A stretch of 64,000 nucleotides of DNA, from NCBI GenBank assembly GCA_963969395.1, contig OZ017795.1, positions 37,863,063 through 37,927,062 on the forward strand, read 5' to 3'. This DNA comes from Pseudoscleropodium purum (taxonomy: Eukaryota; Streptophyta; Bryopsida; Hypnales; Brachytheciaceae). A program made the position numbers and the translations under genes. Shown here piece by piece: positions 44,157-56,189 of this stretch (position 1 is its first letter; every line of letters begins with the position of its first letter). The notes beneath the pieces were generated by a model. That model saw only the letters and a list, made by a program, of their open reading frames with translations, did no database searches and was not told the origin of the DNA.

Positions 44157-45574
44157 GGCCCCTGCGCAAGGATGACACGCATAAATCGAGAAATGGTCCA
44201 AATATTTTAAGCTTTTATTTTTCCTGGATTTCTAAACAGCGTTGCATGGAGCAGGTTGGGGCTATAGTTATAACAGGCAAAGGGAAAGCGTTTGCTGCTG
44301 GCGCTGACATCAAGGAGATGAAAGACAAGACGTTTGTAGATGCTTACTCCTCTCGCTTTGTTCACCACTGGAATGCCGTCACTGCCATCCGTAAACCCAT
44401 CATTGCTGCCGTGAATGGGTGAGCCCTCTTGAATGAATTCGAAAATGCAAATCCAGTATCCGTTTAAAAAGGCTAGATAATCTAGGATTTGGAGGAGAAT
44501 TAGCGGATTGTTTTAGTACACCAATTATCGACGAGGCTAGCTTGGACCTAGAGGAGGAAACCCAGCAGCAAACTGTAGGGTTACTTCCTTCCCGGTCCTT
44601 TAAAAAAATCGATCTCAACTTCAAATACCCTCATACTTCGTAACTCGCAAACTTTACAGAGCATAGCAAGTAGGGTTTTTGATAAGGCCGCAACAGATGA
44701 TAGGTTGTGCAGGTTGTCCCGCTTAGGGTTTTAACAAAAAAATTATGGAGAATGGGTCTCTAAAGGGCTGATCTCATTGACCTTTGTCGCCTTTCATGGC
44801 TTATAGAATTCTAGGTCTTCATGGCAGGTACTTTATTTTACCCGTCCCATTGATGATAATACTACTAATGATGATGTGTGGCATTGGTTTAGTTATGCAT
44901 TGGGAGGAGGCTGTGAGTTAGCGATGTTGTGCGACATCATTCTTGCAGGCGAGAGAGCTCAATTTGGTCAACCTGAGCTGAACTTGGGCACCATTCCGGG
45001 CATAGGAGGAACCCAGAGACTCATCCGTGAAGTTGGCAAGTCCCGAGCCATGGAGATGATTCTGACCGGCAAACATTTCATGGGGGCTGTAGAAGCAGCA
45101 CAGAGAGGACTTGCCTGTCGAGTGGTAAGGCTGGGCACCCTGAAAGCAAATCTTTTGTAAGCATAAATCCGTAAAGGAACTAAAGGATCGAATCGATCAC
45201 CATGAATTTCTTTGATCTTTGAAGAGTTAATGCAAACCTTGGAAATGATGGCTCTTGGACTATCGCATTTCCTTCCCGTGCCTGCACCATGTCCTGGAGA
45301 GTTGACGGGATCCTTCTGGGACAATTTTCAGGTGGCTGGAGAAGATGCTGCATTGGTGGCTGAAGCAATCTCTCTCGCGAAGGAAATTGCAAAGCAGTCG
45401 AAGCCCGTTGTTGCTCTTGCCAAGGAATCAGTGAACACCGCTTATGAAATTGGTCTCACGGAGGGCGTCAGGAGAGAGCAGCTCCTGTTTTATGCCACAT
45501 TCGGGTTGGAGGATCAGAAGGAGGGTATGTCTGCCTTTGTTGAGAAACGCAATCCTGACTTCAAGGACAAGTGA
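43273..45574 (+). CDS. Enoyl-CoA hydratase (crotonase family), mitochondrial type
   Basis: Five exons (43273-43348, 43516-43883, 44255-44418, 44893-45124, 45332-45574) join in phase to 360 residues. The enzyme hydrates 2-trans-enoyl-CoA in fatty-acid and branched-chain amino-acid breakdown. The protein keeps the oxyanion-hole segment [11 protein letters not shown], the [12 protein letters not shown] loop with the first catalytic Glu, and [13 protein letters not shown] with the second. The N-terminus ([20 protein letters not shown]) is Arg-rich with no acidic residue before Asp18, as in a mitochondrial presequence, and there are about 95 residues before the crotonase core. Intron 2 is GC-AG (CAG|GCAAGT) and contains a U6 gene. 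An alternative acceptor at 44240 would add five in-frame residues. Confidence 0.92.
44105..44208 (+). ncRNA. U6: U6 spliceosomal snRNA inside an intron
   Basis: The central region, including the ACAGAGA box and the AGC catalytic triad, matches plant U6 almost base for base. The 5' stem reads GTCTCTTCGGAGAC where the usual form is GTCCCTTCGGGGAC: a compensated pair change that keeps the hairpin, which argues for function. A TATA-like TTATATAG lies about 25 bp upstream, as in pol III U6 promoters, but no clear upstream sequence element is seen near -55. The 3' end has only TTTT after AATA rather than a long T run. It lies in sense orientation in intron 2 of the hydratase gene. Confidence 0.85.
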
Positions 45575-47174
45575 TGGGACAGGAGGCTTGTAGGGAGGCT
45601 TGTAGAGACTTGACACTGTTCCAGCTTTATCCCAAACTGTGTCGCAAGGTTTGTGGTTTGTGAAGGTCTTGTAGAGCACCATGAAGCCGGGATCTTCATT
45701 TGTGGGGTCTCTAAAGCGTCATACCCTGGAGGAAGAAATGCTACAGTATGCTGAGTTTGAACCTCCAGATCCTCCATAATACAAACTTGCCCAAGTAAAT
45801 TGAGGTACCGTGGGATTCACATTGTATATGGTATAACGAACAAGCTTTTCACTAATGAAGCTTCCAATGTTGGATTTATGAACCCTGAAACAATGAGACC
45901 TATCACCATGGTACTTTGAACCAATAGGTGAATTCTTCATTTGTACAGTAATCTTGAAAGTCATCTGATTTTTGAACCCACAGGTGCATACTTCATTTCC
46001 CATATGAGATTTCAATGTACTTTTACACTTTCTACCACTTATTTTTTGGGAAAACTAGGATAATCGATCTTTTGCTACGTAGCCATATTTTTCACAAAGA
46101 TATCACTTTCCTTCTTTCTATAATGTTTGCTTGTAGTCAATTTTCCTAATGTAAGAAAACTTCATGTGGTAGATCTCTTCTTATGTGGTAAGAGTTGGAT
46201 GATTGAGAAGTTTAAAAGAGAGAAGTAACTCTAACCAAGTGGTTTGGGTTGGCATACATGGATGTCCTATATTTGATCCCAAGTCAAGACAAGTGATGCT
46301 ACAATTACATATTGTTTGGGTTGGTGTAGATGGATGTCTTATATTTGATCTAAAGTCAAGATGAGTGATACTACAATTACATACTGTGGTTAGAAAGGAG
46401 ACTCTATATGATATTTTTAAAGGAAGGAGGGAAAGAGATTGAAAGAGTTTAGACTTTATTCTTTAATGTATTTGGATTTAGGGGGGAGAAGATAAATAGG
46501 TAAACCATTGCTATAGGTAAATCTCATTCTCTATTTTCCATTCTCATTCTTTGCACAACACCAATGGGAGGTCGCATTTCTTCATAGAGAAAGGCTATGA
46601 TGGTAGAAGTACCTAGCTCTTTTGGACCGTAGCTATTTTGGATAGGTCCCTAGCTATTTTGCAATGGCCTCATAGATTGATCTATTATGGATAATAATTA
46701 GATGCACTATTCATGTTTGTACCTTCTCACCTACTCATCTCTCTTCCCTTTTAGATAGAAATGCCAAAGCTAATTGTCTCAAATGAATCTACAAGACCCA
46801 AATGAGAGTCTAGATGAAAAATTCACATTTAAATTTAATAAAATATTCATTTTTAGGAAATTTTTTTTTTTTTTTGTATTCTTCCTCATCTTTATGTTTG
46901 CACATTGAATTCAATTTCTCCATGACTTTCCCACATCATAGAGGCTAAAATGCTTAAGTTATCTAAAATAGGTGCTGCTACCTTAATTGGCTCCTCTATT
47001 CTCTCCGCAACTTTTCATTCTTCATAGAAATTTTGTTCTTGGAGAAGGAGTGACAACCCCTACTCAATGTTCCTGGAGAAATTCAGGAGCTTCCGGTCAG
47101 AATCTCACTCTCTTGATTGCATTTAGGGTTTGCGGAAGATTGCACCTGAAATTTGGGACGCTTTGTCGACCACG
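45575..47174. other. Intergenic between hydratase and TRM112
   Basis: Hydratase 3' UTR and TRM112 5' flank. A poly-T run lies near 46860. Apart from the 72-bp duplication at 46242 I see no structure. Confidence 0.5.
46242..46385 (+). repeat. 72-bp tandem duplication
   Basis: 46242-46313 and 46314-46385 are each 72 bp and about 85% alike, both starting GTTTGGGTTGG and ending ACAATTACATA-T/CT. Confidence 0.8.
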
Positions 47175-48386
47175 ATGAGGCTCCTCACGCACAACATGCT
47201 GGCGTGCAACATCAAGGGCGTGACGAAAGGATTTCCCCTGCTCATAGAGGCCACGAAATTGGAGACCAAAGAGGCGGAGATGAATCCGGAGTTTTTGAGA
47301 CATATTTTCCCCAAGCTGGATTGGAAGGCGCTTCACGGGGCAGTGCACAGTGTACGAGTTCGCCTCCTGGCTTTGCCAGAGTCTTTGTGATTATGTGTTG
47401 TTTGCTGTGACAGAAAATTGTATTTGCTCTCAATTTTCTTCTTTCTTCTTTCTTTTAAAGTTTTTTAAAATTTAGGGTTAGAAATCAATTCTGTGTGTTC
47501 TCTATGCACATGGAGGCATTTGGAGGAGGAGGAGGAGGGCAATACACTGGTCGACACTCCGTGACGTGATGTAATTTTAGGGGATTCAGACTACAACGTG
47601 GGAAATAATTTTGTGTAGGAATTCAGTTTTAGGTTTTGGATGTTTTGGATAAGCCATTCACTGTGGATATAAAACAGCTCTAACGATAGGTTTCTGCAAG
47701 TCCTTGGAGAGGTCTTAACTTTTGGGGTTGATAATGCGTTGCAGTTGGGCCTAAATGACATTCCCGAGGAGGTAGAGCCTGCAATGCTGGAAGACGAAGA
47801 TTTCCTCCAGAAGTTTCACCATGCATTGCTTGAGGTATTTTGTGATACTTTTGTGGGAGTCTAAACCTTAGTACATTAAACTCTCTTGAATCTTATCTCC
47901 TGGGGTCCGGAATTTTTCATTTTGATGTAATTTGCATGTGTGACAAGGGTGCTACACTCAATGATAGTGTGACTATTGTGCAGGATATCCAGAATGTCGT
48001 TCAGAGAAGATCATAATAAAGAGGTTTTAGTGCAATTACTAAAGTTGCAACAGTGAATGATGTAATTACATCACTGTTAGATGGAGTCGTTAATGCTTTG
48101 CAAAATTTCGAAGTTGAATTTTTGAATGGGGTTTATTCTAGATCGCTATTAGAGTTGGTTCTACATTGTTGAAGATTTTGCAGTGGTATCAGCAACCATG
48201 TTTCCATGGTCATTGTAAAATTAGTTAAGTTACCATGAAACTATTTTCTATGCATAATTTCATGTGCTTATTTGTGCTTGGCAGGTTCACTTGGAGGAGG
48301 GTGCCCTGATCTGTCCAGAGACCAACCGACGATTTCCAGTTACAAAAGGTGTTCCCAACATGCTGCTTAATGAAGATGAGGTGTAA
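47175..48386 (+). CDS. TRM112: TRM112-like methyltransferase activator
   Basis: Three exons (47175-47351, 47745-47834, 48285-48386) join in phase 0 to 122 residues, the usual length of the family. TRM112 is the small zinc-binding partner that stabilises and activates several methyltransferases acting on tRNA, rRNA and the release factor eRF1. The start [12 protein letters not shown] and the end [20 protein letters not shown] are family hallmarks. The second half of the zinc site present in some fungal members is absent, as is usual in plants and animals. The ATG at 47175 is the family start. The gene acts in cytosol and nucleus. Confidence 0.95.
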
Positions 48387-49008
48387 CGTTGGTTGGGCGG
48401 TTGCTTTTAACAGTTGATTTAGTCGGCTTGGATGGTAGTGCAAAAATGAGGTGCTTGGAGGGATTTCATATCGTTGCTTTGCTTGAGATTACGTGATCTT
48501 TGTAGTCCACCTAGTTTTGAGCCCCTTCCCTGCTCCAATTCTGATAGTTGTGGTTGCAGTTTTACATGGACAACATGTCTGTTCTTTTTGTATCTTAGAT
48601 TTGAAACGCAACCCAAGAATCATGTTCGGAAATTTATGTCTGATCTCTGAATCCAATTACGTTTTGAAAGAAGCTTGCAGTTTAGTGCAATGGGGAAATT
48701 GTTTGTCTGCACTTTTTGGTAGACTTCGTGTTTTATCTACTTCATGTAGTTGTTTGTCAAGCGAAGGCCGTTGAAATAAATTTGTTTGTGGCTCAGGGAA
48801 GATTAGAAATTGCACCATTCAGAATTCAGAATTTTAAAGCAAGGAATAGAATATTTTGCTAACAAGGAATACATTATTTTGAACCTCAGCTTGGACCATC
48901 TAGCCTACACTTCTAAACCCAACATGTTACTGCAATTTGAGCAATGAATAGTGGAGGTTTATTGTCATAATTCGACGAAAACAGGATTGCTACTGTCGCT
49001 GGCATTGT
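48387..49008. other. Convergent 3' flanks of TRM112 and the PPCS-like pseudogene
   Basis: 3' UTR-like sequence of two convergent genes, with no extra exon recognised. Confidence 0.5.
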
Positions 49009-52000
49009 TTATCCACCAGTTTCAATGTAGGAGGCCTGTAGAGCTACTAAGAATTCAACCAGCGGAATCTCAACATCGGCTTGAGAAGCATCCTTTTCGA
49101 CCACTATCTCTCTCGCACTCGTCACCACAATGACTTTCTGTTCCTCGTCTCTAACTCGTTTGCCACAACTGCATGCATGCCATACCTCTCCCGTGCTGCA
49201 TGCGCCTTCTTAATTAGTATATTGATGTCCGTTTCAAACTGCAAAATCCATCACCACTCAAGGTATAAGGTCATTAATTAACAGCCCTTAAAATTATGCT
49301 CCAATATAGGATAACCCAGTGAGGTAAAATCAATGAACGATCAAGTGCCATCCACAATGGCCAGCAAGAACTTGGAAACACTACGATGACAAATTTGCAC
49401 AAATATTCCCTTTTAAGCACGTCACAAAAGAGCCTCCTCATTAGGTTGACAAGGTTTTTAATGTTCCATCAATAGGCATTAGATTCATTTACTAGTAGTT
49501 GTTTTACCTCTAAGATCACAGCAGCCAAAAGTGACTTCTGAATGATCGAAGAGTTCTTTTTCACATTGAAAAACAGAAGATTTTCAATTGATACATGGCA
49601 ATTTTCGAAAAGGGACATATTCGGTTTCACTTAAAAGGTATCACAAACCTTGAACGAAACGCAGAATGCTTCGGGAGCCCAAAGGCGACGAAGCAGTGTC
49701 AACATCTTTGGAACTTGTGCTAGCTCCATAGCCACAGGGCCTACACCAGATTGTATCTTATGCTCCACCTACAATACAATCAGTAGTTCAGGTGTCGGGT
49801 ACATGTACGAAACTAGGGTCTGCGCTCAATGAAACACTTCATGTATTCATCTATGCAGATGAGACACTCCATACCGGTTGTTCAATCTAGTGATGGCCAT
49901 CAGATAACTCTCGAGCAATCAATCCTTGGACTTATTTCCTAATACGAAAAATTCTCTGTAAAAGATATCTGCCAAGATGAGCATATACTGTATGCGAGAG
50001 AGATTGAACTCCAAGGCACGTAAAAATCAGATACTGCAGCAGCAAGATAGAACATGCAATTTCGTTGTAGCTGGCTTAAACCGAGTGATACGATTTGTAG
50101 TATCTGCATCCGGCAACATCAAAATTGAAGTCAAAACACCATACAAGAATATAGTAAAACAGAAGTATAAAAGTACACTACTTTCATGATCCAAAATGTT
50201 GATTTGATACTCTATTTCAATAAGTGCATTAATCCCTAAATGCCCAATCAAGCATTTTATGGGTTGAACATATATGTTATTAGGTCAGGTCTAGAACGAA
50301 GTACAACCAATTTTATGTCTTCCTACCTGAATGTATTCAAAGAGTGTCGTGTATGGCAAATTCAGAAGATGTCCACCGTCTAAAGCCTGCAAGAAGATAC
50401 ATCCACTAAGTGACAGATCTTCTGCATAGAAAATGTTCCAAGAGATGAAACACGAAATGATAGACCAATGTCAAGAACACAGCATTACCGACGTAGCTTA
50501 TTTCAGGTCATAACATTTACCCCCATACAATTGCCCCATATGTAATCCATGACACTCTAGATAATTTCAAGGTGCAATACTCAGTAAAGAAAAGAAAAAC
50601 TAACCAAATGATACCCTGTTACAGCCTCCTGCACGGCGACTGCATAACTTGAAGCAGCTGCAGACAGATAATAGCATAAATGAGTACAATTTTCTGATTA
50701 TTGTAGAACATAAGAATTTTTATTCCAGTACAGTGTATAGGGTCAACGCACATTTGTACATAAACAACCCAAGGAAGAGATGAGTCCATCATATAACCAG
50801 GAAATAAATCTACAAATTAGTTACTAGCTCAAAAGCATCAAACCTAAAGGTTACATCGTCTCAATTTTGGCTAACATAATAATAAACAAAGGCAGTGTCT
50901 GCTTACGCTGTATTCCTTTGTCACCAGCTGGTTTAAAGCATGTCAAAAGCGGGTCCTCAGGCAAACCTCGACAGAAAGGTTGTGCTGTTCCTCTGAATCA
51001 CGTAGAATGATCAAACCCAAGGTGTAACATAACAGCATCAACAATCACACTCCAGCACAGAAAATATCAATTTCTTAATTACACAAGAGTTGGAAAAATC
51101 AGTCACTAATCTATCCACCTTGTGGTCAATGTTTGCTCATCAATGTGTGCATTAACTTCGAAATGGTGAAAATGAAAGACCAAGGATAGAAAATGCCATA
51201 TCAAAATTGGAAAAGGAATATGAGCTTCCACATTAAAAATAACAACATGGCTCACCTTCAATTGATGAATATCACCGAGTAGCCAGCCTTCAGAAAGCAT
51301 CTGCATTAGGCACATAAGATAACAGCCCTGGTCCTTAATCATGGTCTGCCCTGCATGGAATAGGATATGACGAATGGTAAACACAAACCACATGCTATGT
51401 TTCTCATTCTCTGTACTGCATTATAATTGCAAGAGTCTATTTGATTGATTATCAATGGTGAATAATGACTCAAGAAATTGTACAAATAGAGTTGGAAAAA
51501 AGAAAAGTTGCCTAATCTACAGCTACTGGACTAAGATCATTGCTCAACTTCATGACTAAAACTTCACAAAAGTGCAAGATATACAACAACAATCTGACGC
51601 AGTAAGGGACTACTAAACGACCTAGAGACGACATACAAAAGTATTATAGAAAGGTTAAGTGTAGGTTCCAAATGACACAAATGGTGAACATAAAACCAAC
51701 ACAAAAACTTACTCGGTCGAGGCAGCCCCGCGATGTCCAGAACTGAAATTGTCGATGGAACGGACGCACTTCCTTTCAAGTGGGACTGTCGTCCCCTCTG
51801 ATGTGACGCAAACGATTCTCGGAGATGGACCGGCGTTCACTGAAGAGTTTGATTGAAGATGGACACAAAAAAAGCAACAAGAATAGTTTAATAATCCGTT
51901 CAGTAAGGGATTTTGTGAGAGGTACTATCAGTGCCATGCTTAATGGATAATACTTCAATGAAAGTTGTAATTTAGAACAATTACATATTGCCACAAGATA

Positions 52001-52153
52001 TGAACTTGAATTCTCAGAGGACAAACCATTTGCATCATTTGGCAATCTACGCCGAACAAATTCTTCTACCCTAGACACAATGGCATCTCGGTCCTTGAGA
52101 GGAGGCGCGGAGGCGAAAAAGGCATCCGCATTCTCCACTTCAATCTTGTCCAT
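49009..52153 (-). pseudogene. PPCS: Phosphopantothenate-cysteine ligase gene with nonsense and frameshift lesions
   Basis: Nine exons keep plant PPCS (CoaB-type) order: 52153-52027, 51839-51713, 51300-51256, 50992-50907, 50657-50623, 50386-50327, 50103-about 50010, 49768-49649 and 49238-49009. Recognisable pieces are [56 protein letters not shown] and HAVVANEL. The enzyme makes phosphopantothenoylcysteine in CoA synthesis. Four defects are visible: TGA at 51258-51260 where the family has Arg (CGA); the conserved SGGT reads SEGT; exon 7 has no donor in the phase that exon 8 needs; and one base is missing after about 49130, shifting the frame before IVVTS. Introns are retained, so it is not a processed copy. 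Sequencing error is the alternative explanation. Confidence 0.85.
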
Positions 52154-52159
52154 CTCCTC

Positions 52160-53765
52160 AGCCTCTCCAGCTAGCAATCCGTTTCCTGCTTCCAAATTCA
52201 AGTCGTGAATATCAATTGCCACACCTTCTCAGAGAATGAAACTTCTATGAAGAATGAGAAGTTGTGAAGAGAAAAGAGGAGTCAATTAGGAGTCTTTCTC
52301 CAAAATGAAGGTGTGACACCCCTTTTGTGTTGTGTGGAGAATGAGAATGAGAATGGAGAACGAGATCTACCTGGGCAAATTACGAAGCTCTCGAACGCGA
52401 ATCCACTTGTGTCAGGAGCTGCACCTCTTTCAATCCTGCATGCTTGATTGCTACAAAACTCCAAACCCTAAGTAAGCTCCAACTTCTGGATTTAAGAAAA
52501 TGAGCAGGAATTCCAATGCTTTTCGATGAAGGAACTAAAGGCTGTACAGAGGAACGACACCAGCAACAATAGCAAGTTTAGGTGAGAATTCATGGCTTGT
52601 TGTGGGAAGGAATTGAGGGATGATTATGGAAAAGTAGTAAGGTTTTAGAGGTGCTAGAATACTAAAACCCTAATTCACTAAACCCCTGAATCCAATACTG
52701 CAGACTGTCGACACTCACTATGCGATCGCTGAAGTTACGTTGCGGTAGAATTGGTGATGTGCGATGGTGGAAGTAAGAGAATTTGTGAAATTGAGGGGGA
52801 TCCAAGGACTGAAAGGAGCTCATAGGAATTCAGGGGATATTATAATCGGAGTTGCAGAGCGGGTGGATATTCACGACTCAGGCACTCCAATTTGCTGTAA
52901 TTTCGGTGGATGCGGGAGCATCGATGGCTGGTGAATCAACCCACAAGACGAGCACTCGATATTGGGCTTTTTCATCACTGGGATGCTTCAATGGCGTCGC
53001 AAGGCGGGATTTGAAGGGGAAATTTGGCAGGGCTTCGTCTGAAAATTCAGAATTTCATCCCAGTCTGCAGCGTAGACACACCCTGGCTCGCAGCGACAAG
53101 GGACGGGAGAAGGGTGCCGGTGCAACCTAAATCCAAAGAGGAGGATCGACACACATCAGCCCTGCATCGCAACGACAGCGTAACATCGAACTCAGGAACC
53201 CAGGAGAATTCAAGCACAAGGCGGGAGAAACCACGGGAGAAAAAACAGCGGAGCTTGGAGCAGCCAGGGCTTTTTTATTTCATTTTTCATGAAGTGCCAA
53301 ATTGGCGATATAAAATATTATAGTGGTGCTCCAAATTACAACATTCATCCACATATTGGATATAAAATATCACATTCGTACGTATTACATGATCATAATT
53401 CTATTTTCATCTACAATCAGGCGATTGCATTCAAGATTTTTTATAATTCGAAGTTTTCTAGCCAAAATTTTCAAGATTTGATGCCATTTTTTAGCCAAAT
53501 TATTTTTTTTCTAGTGCAATTTTGGCACAAAAAAGCCAAAAAAAAGCCCTAGCTTGGAGATTATAGTAACAAGAATTCTAGTACGGAGTGATCCTAGGGC
53601 TAACATGACAAGCTCAACCAATGGTGGTGACATGTTCGTTGTTTTTATATTTATTTTTATTCCTATATGGGCCCACGTTTAATTATAAATGTAACCAATG
53701 TGCCCTATGCCTGTATCTATGCCACACTATTATCATAAAAAAGTAAAAATAATTTTCTAATTTTT
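52160..53765. other. Upstream of the PPCS-like locus, no gene recognised
   Basis: GC is moderate from 52250 to 53270, then falls. Plus-strand frames at 52852-53130 and 53024-53323 overlap and match nothing I know. This probably includes the old PPCS promoter and 5' UTR. Confidence 0.4.
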
Positions 53766-54640
53766 TAATTTATAAAACTTCAAAACTCAATAACTTTCAT
53801 ATCATATGTCCAAATGCCACAAAACAAAGCCCATGCACCCCTCCTTGTAGAGAGCTTTCCAACAATACCGATTGTAGGATAAAACAAAATGGCAAATTCA
53901 GTTAAGATATAGACTAGTGTGCCATGTATTATAGTCAAAATCAAAATCAAAGTAATTTTCTAATTTTCTAATCCATAGAAACTTCAAAATCCAATCATTT
54001 TTCCATTGTATGTCCAAATTTCACAAAACAAAGCATGAGCACCCTTCTTTGTTGAAGACTTTCCAATGGTACCAAGAACATGACCCCAAAATGCACATTT
54101 CTAGGGATTTCAATTTACCATCAAAACAAAGAAACAAACAACCTAATTTAAGGTATGGATAAACAAAGTACATTGCTTAACATGTTTGCAAATGTATGTA
54201 ATGTCTCTTTATTTATATACTACCAAGATTAGTAACAAAGTAAAAATTAATTAAAGCATAAGCAAAAAAAAAAGAACTATGCTACAAGGTAAAGTATAAT
54301 TAAAGCATAATCAAAAATGAAAAGACATGATAAAGAAATAAACAAAGATTCACAATTTAAGATAATTTCAGATCCAAAAATAATTCAATAGACAACAATT
54401 GATAACTTTCACACTACATTTCCAAACCCTACAAGACAAAGTCCATGTATCCCTCTTCGCAAAAAGCTTTCTAAGAATGCAACTAGAAGATGCATGGTCT
54501 ACCAGATCCTTAATTTAAGATAATTTAAGATCCAAAAATAACTCAAAAATCCATAACCTTTCCACCATATTTGCAAACACTACAAACAAAGCCTATGCAC
54601 CCCTTTTCATAGAGGACTTTCCAACAATACCAAAGATGTG
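53766..54640 (+). repeat. Degenerate repeat of about 115 bp, four units
   Basis: Units near 53766, 53955, 54380 and 54530 share the order: CAAAA-TC-A-AACTTT, then TGTCCAAATGCCACAAAACA-like, then AAAGCC-ATG-ACCC, then a GACTTTCCAACAATACC-like phrase. Spacing between units varies. Confidence 0.6.
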
Positions 54641-56189
54641 ACCAAAGGATGCACGGTCAAAAAGCTCTTAATGTAATAAATAAACAAAACAAACAACGTA
54701 CCACTTAAGGTATGGATGCTTGATGACAATATGCTCTTATTGTGAAAAGTTTGATTTGCATGGTCTCATCCTTGTTCATGAAATCCTTGCTTGGGGGAAT
54801 TAGGGTATAATTTTTGGGATGGATTAACACCACATGGAAGCATTGCCCCAAAATCTTCCCAAAAATACACCACAGAGTTCAATCCCTAGAGCTTGGTAAT
54901 TTGGATTTATAGGAGAGTGCATGAAGTAGGAGGTTAGGGTTGAATGTGCAATTGACTAGGGAATGGCTACAATGGATGAATTCTCATTAGATGAAATTTG
55001 AAGGCTTCAAGAGACTACAAGTTATCTAACCTTGAGAACACTATGAACATAGCCAATAGTATAGTTTGACATGGCCAAGAGAATGCCACATCATTGCCAA
55101 AAAAAATTAAGATTTTTTTTTCAACTTTTTTTTACATTCTAAGATTTTTTATTTTTTGGAGAACAACCGACTGTACCCTTTAGTTCGGGAGAACAATAAG
55201 GGAACAATGGGAATGGGCCCGAAATAGGCTATTAAAGCCTTCAAATTTCATGTAATGTATTTGAAGGGTCAATGTATGTGTTAATTTTAGTCTTTGCAGT
55301 GGACGAATTGTATCATGTAATTCTCCTTTAGGATTGAGTTTGGGCCTTTTTGATGTAATTGCTTTATTTAGGGGAGATTTAGGTTTCTTAGGTTGCCCTA
55401 ACCTCTTAGATCACATGTTAGTATGATTTTGGGATAGTAAGACACACTTTTGGGTGATTTAGAGGTGCTCCCCCGTTTTCAATTAGAGTCAAAAAATTTC
55501 TACACATTCCAAATTTAAAGGCACCTCTATATCGTCACCCTTCGATTTTTTTCTGCAGTTTACCGCATTTCAGAAAGATGCAAAAATGTTTTGAAAGAAT
55601 CATGACACAGGATACTCCAGATTGTTTATAAATAAGAAATGCAAATGAGAAATTTCAGTTTTGTGATCACCGTAAGCATTGCCAGACCCTTGCAAGTTCT
55701 TATTGCCAATTGCAAGAGCTCCCGCTTCCTTCACAACAGTGGCGAGAGTATTCCTCCGAATCATCACGTGTGCAGTAGCAAGTTTTGCTTTTCAGAGGAT
55801 TCTGTGTGCAGCTCCCCGTCCTGTTTAAAATTTCCATTAATTTGCCAGTTTCTAACTAGCTCACACGTAACTCTCTGTATGCATGATCACCCAGCCTCTC
55901 AATACTTGCATTACGTACCATTGATTTGACACCAAGGCCCCAAAGAGCTAGAATAAACTTAAAAAGAGTAAGACAAAATGATCAAATCATTCACAGCTGA
56001 ATTGACAGCATTCAACAGTAGTACAGGTTGTGAGAAGTGACTTAGCCTTATCATTAGTACCGAACCATTCATCAGATTAACAGGACACGGAATCTCAAGA
56101 TAAACTATTCATTAGTTGGTGATCATTTTCTATTGACATGAAGCAATGTAGTACAACGGGCAAAAGCCCAATCTAAACAGGAGCGTAAG
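54641..56189. other. Intergenic, downstream of the LON-domain gene
   Basis: AT-rich. The block at about 54990-55260 resembles 410-680. GGCGAGAGTATTCCT at 55740 matches the GTPase leader over 15 bp only, with no GTPase nearby. No exon recognised. Confidence 0.4.

Noticed and set aside
52852..53323. Two overlapping plus-strand frames near the PPCS-like promoter
   Set aside because: Overlapping frames of similar length, no motif, no splice evidence.
55740..55790. Fourth copy of the GTPase leader exon
   Set aside because: Only 15 bp match (GGCGAGAGTATTCCT); the donor and downstream gene are absent, so it may be chance or a scrap.
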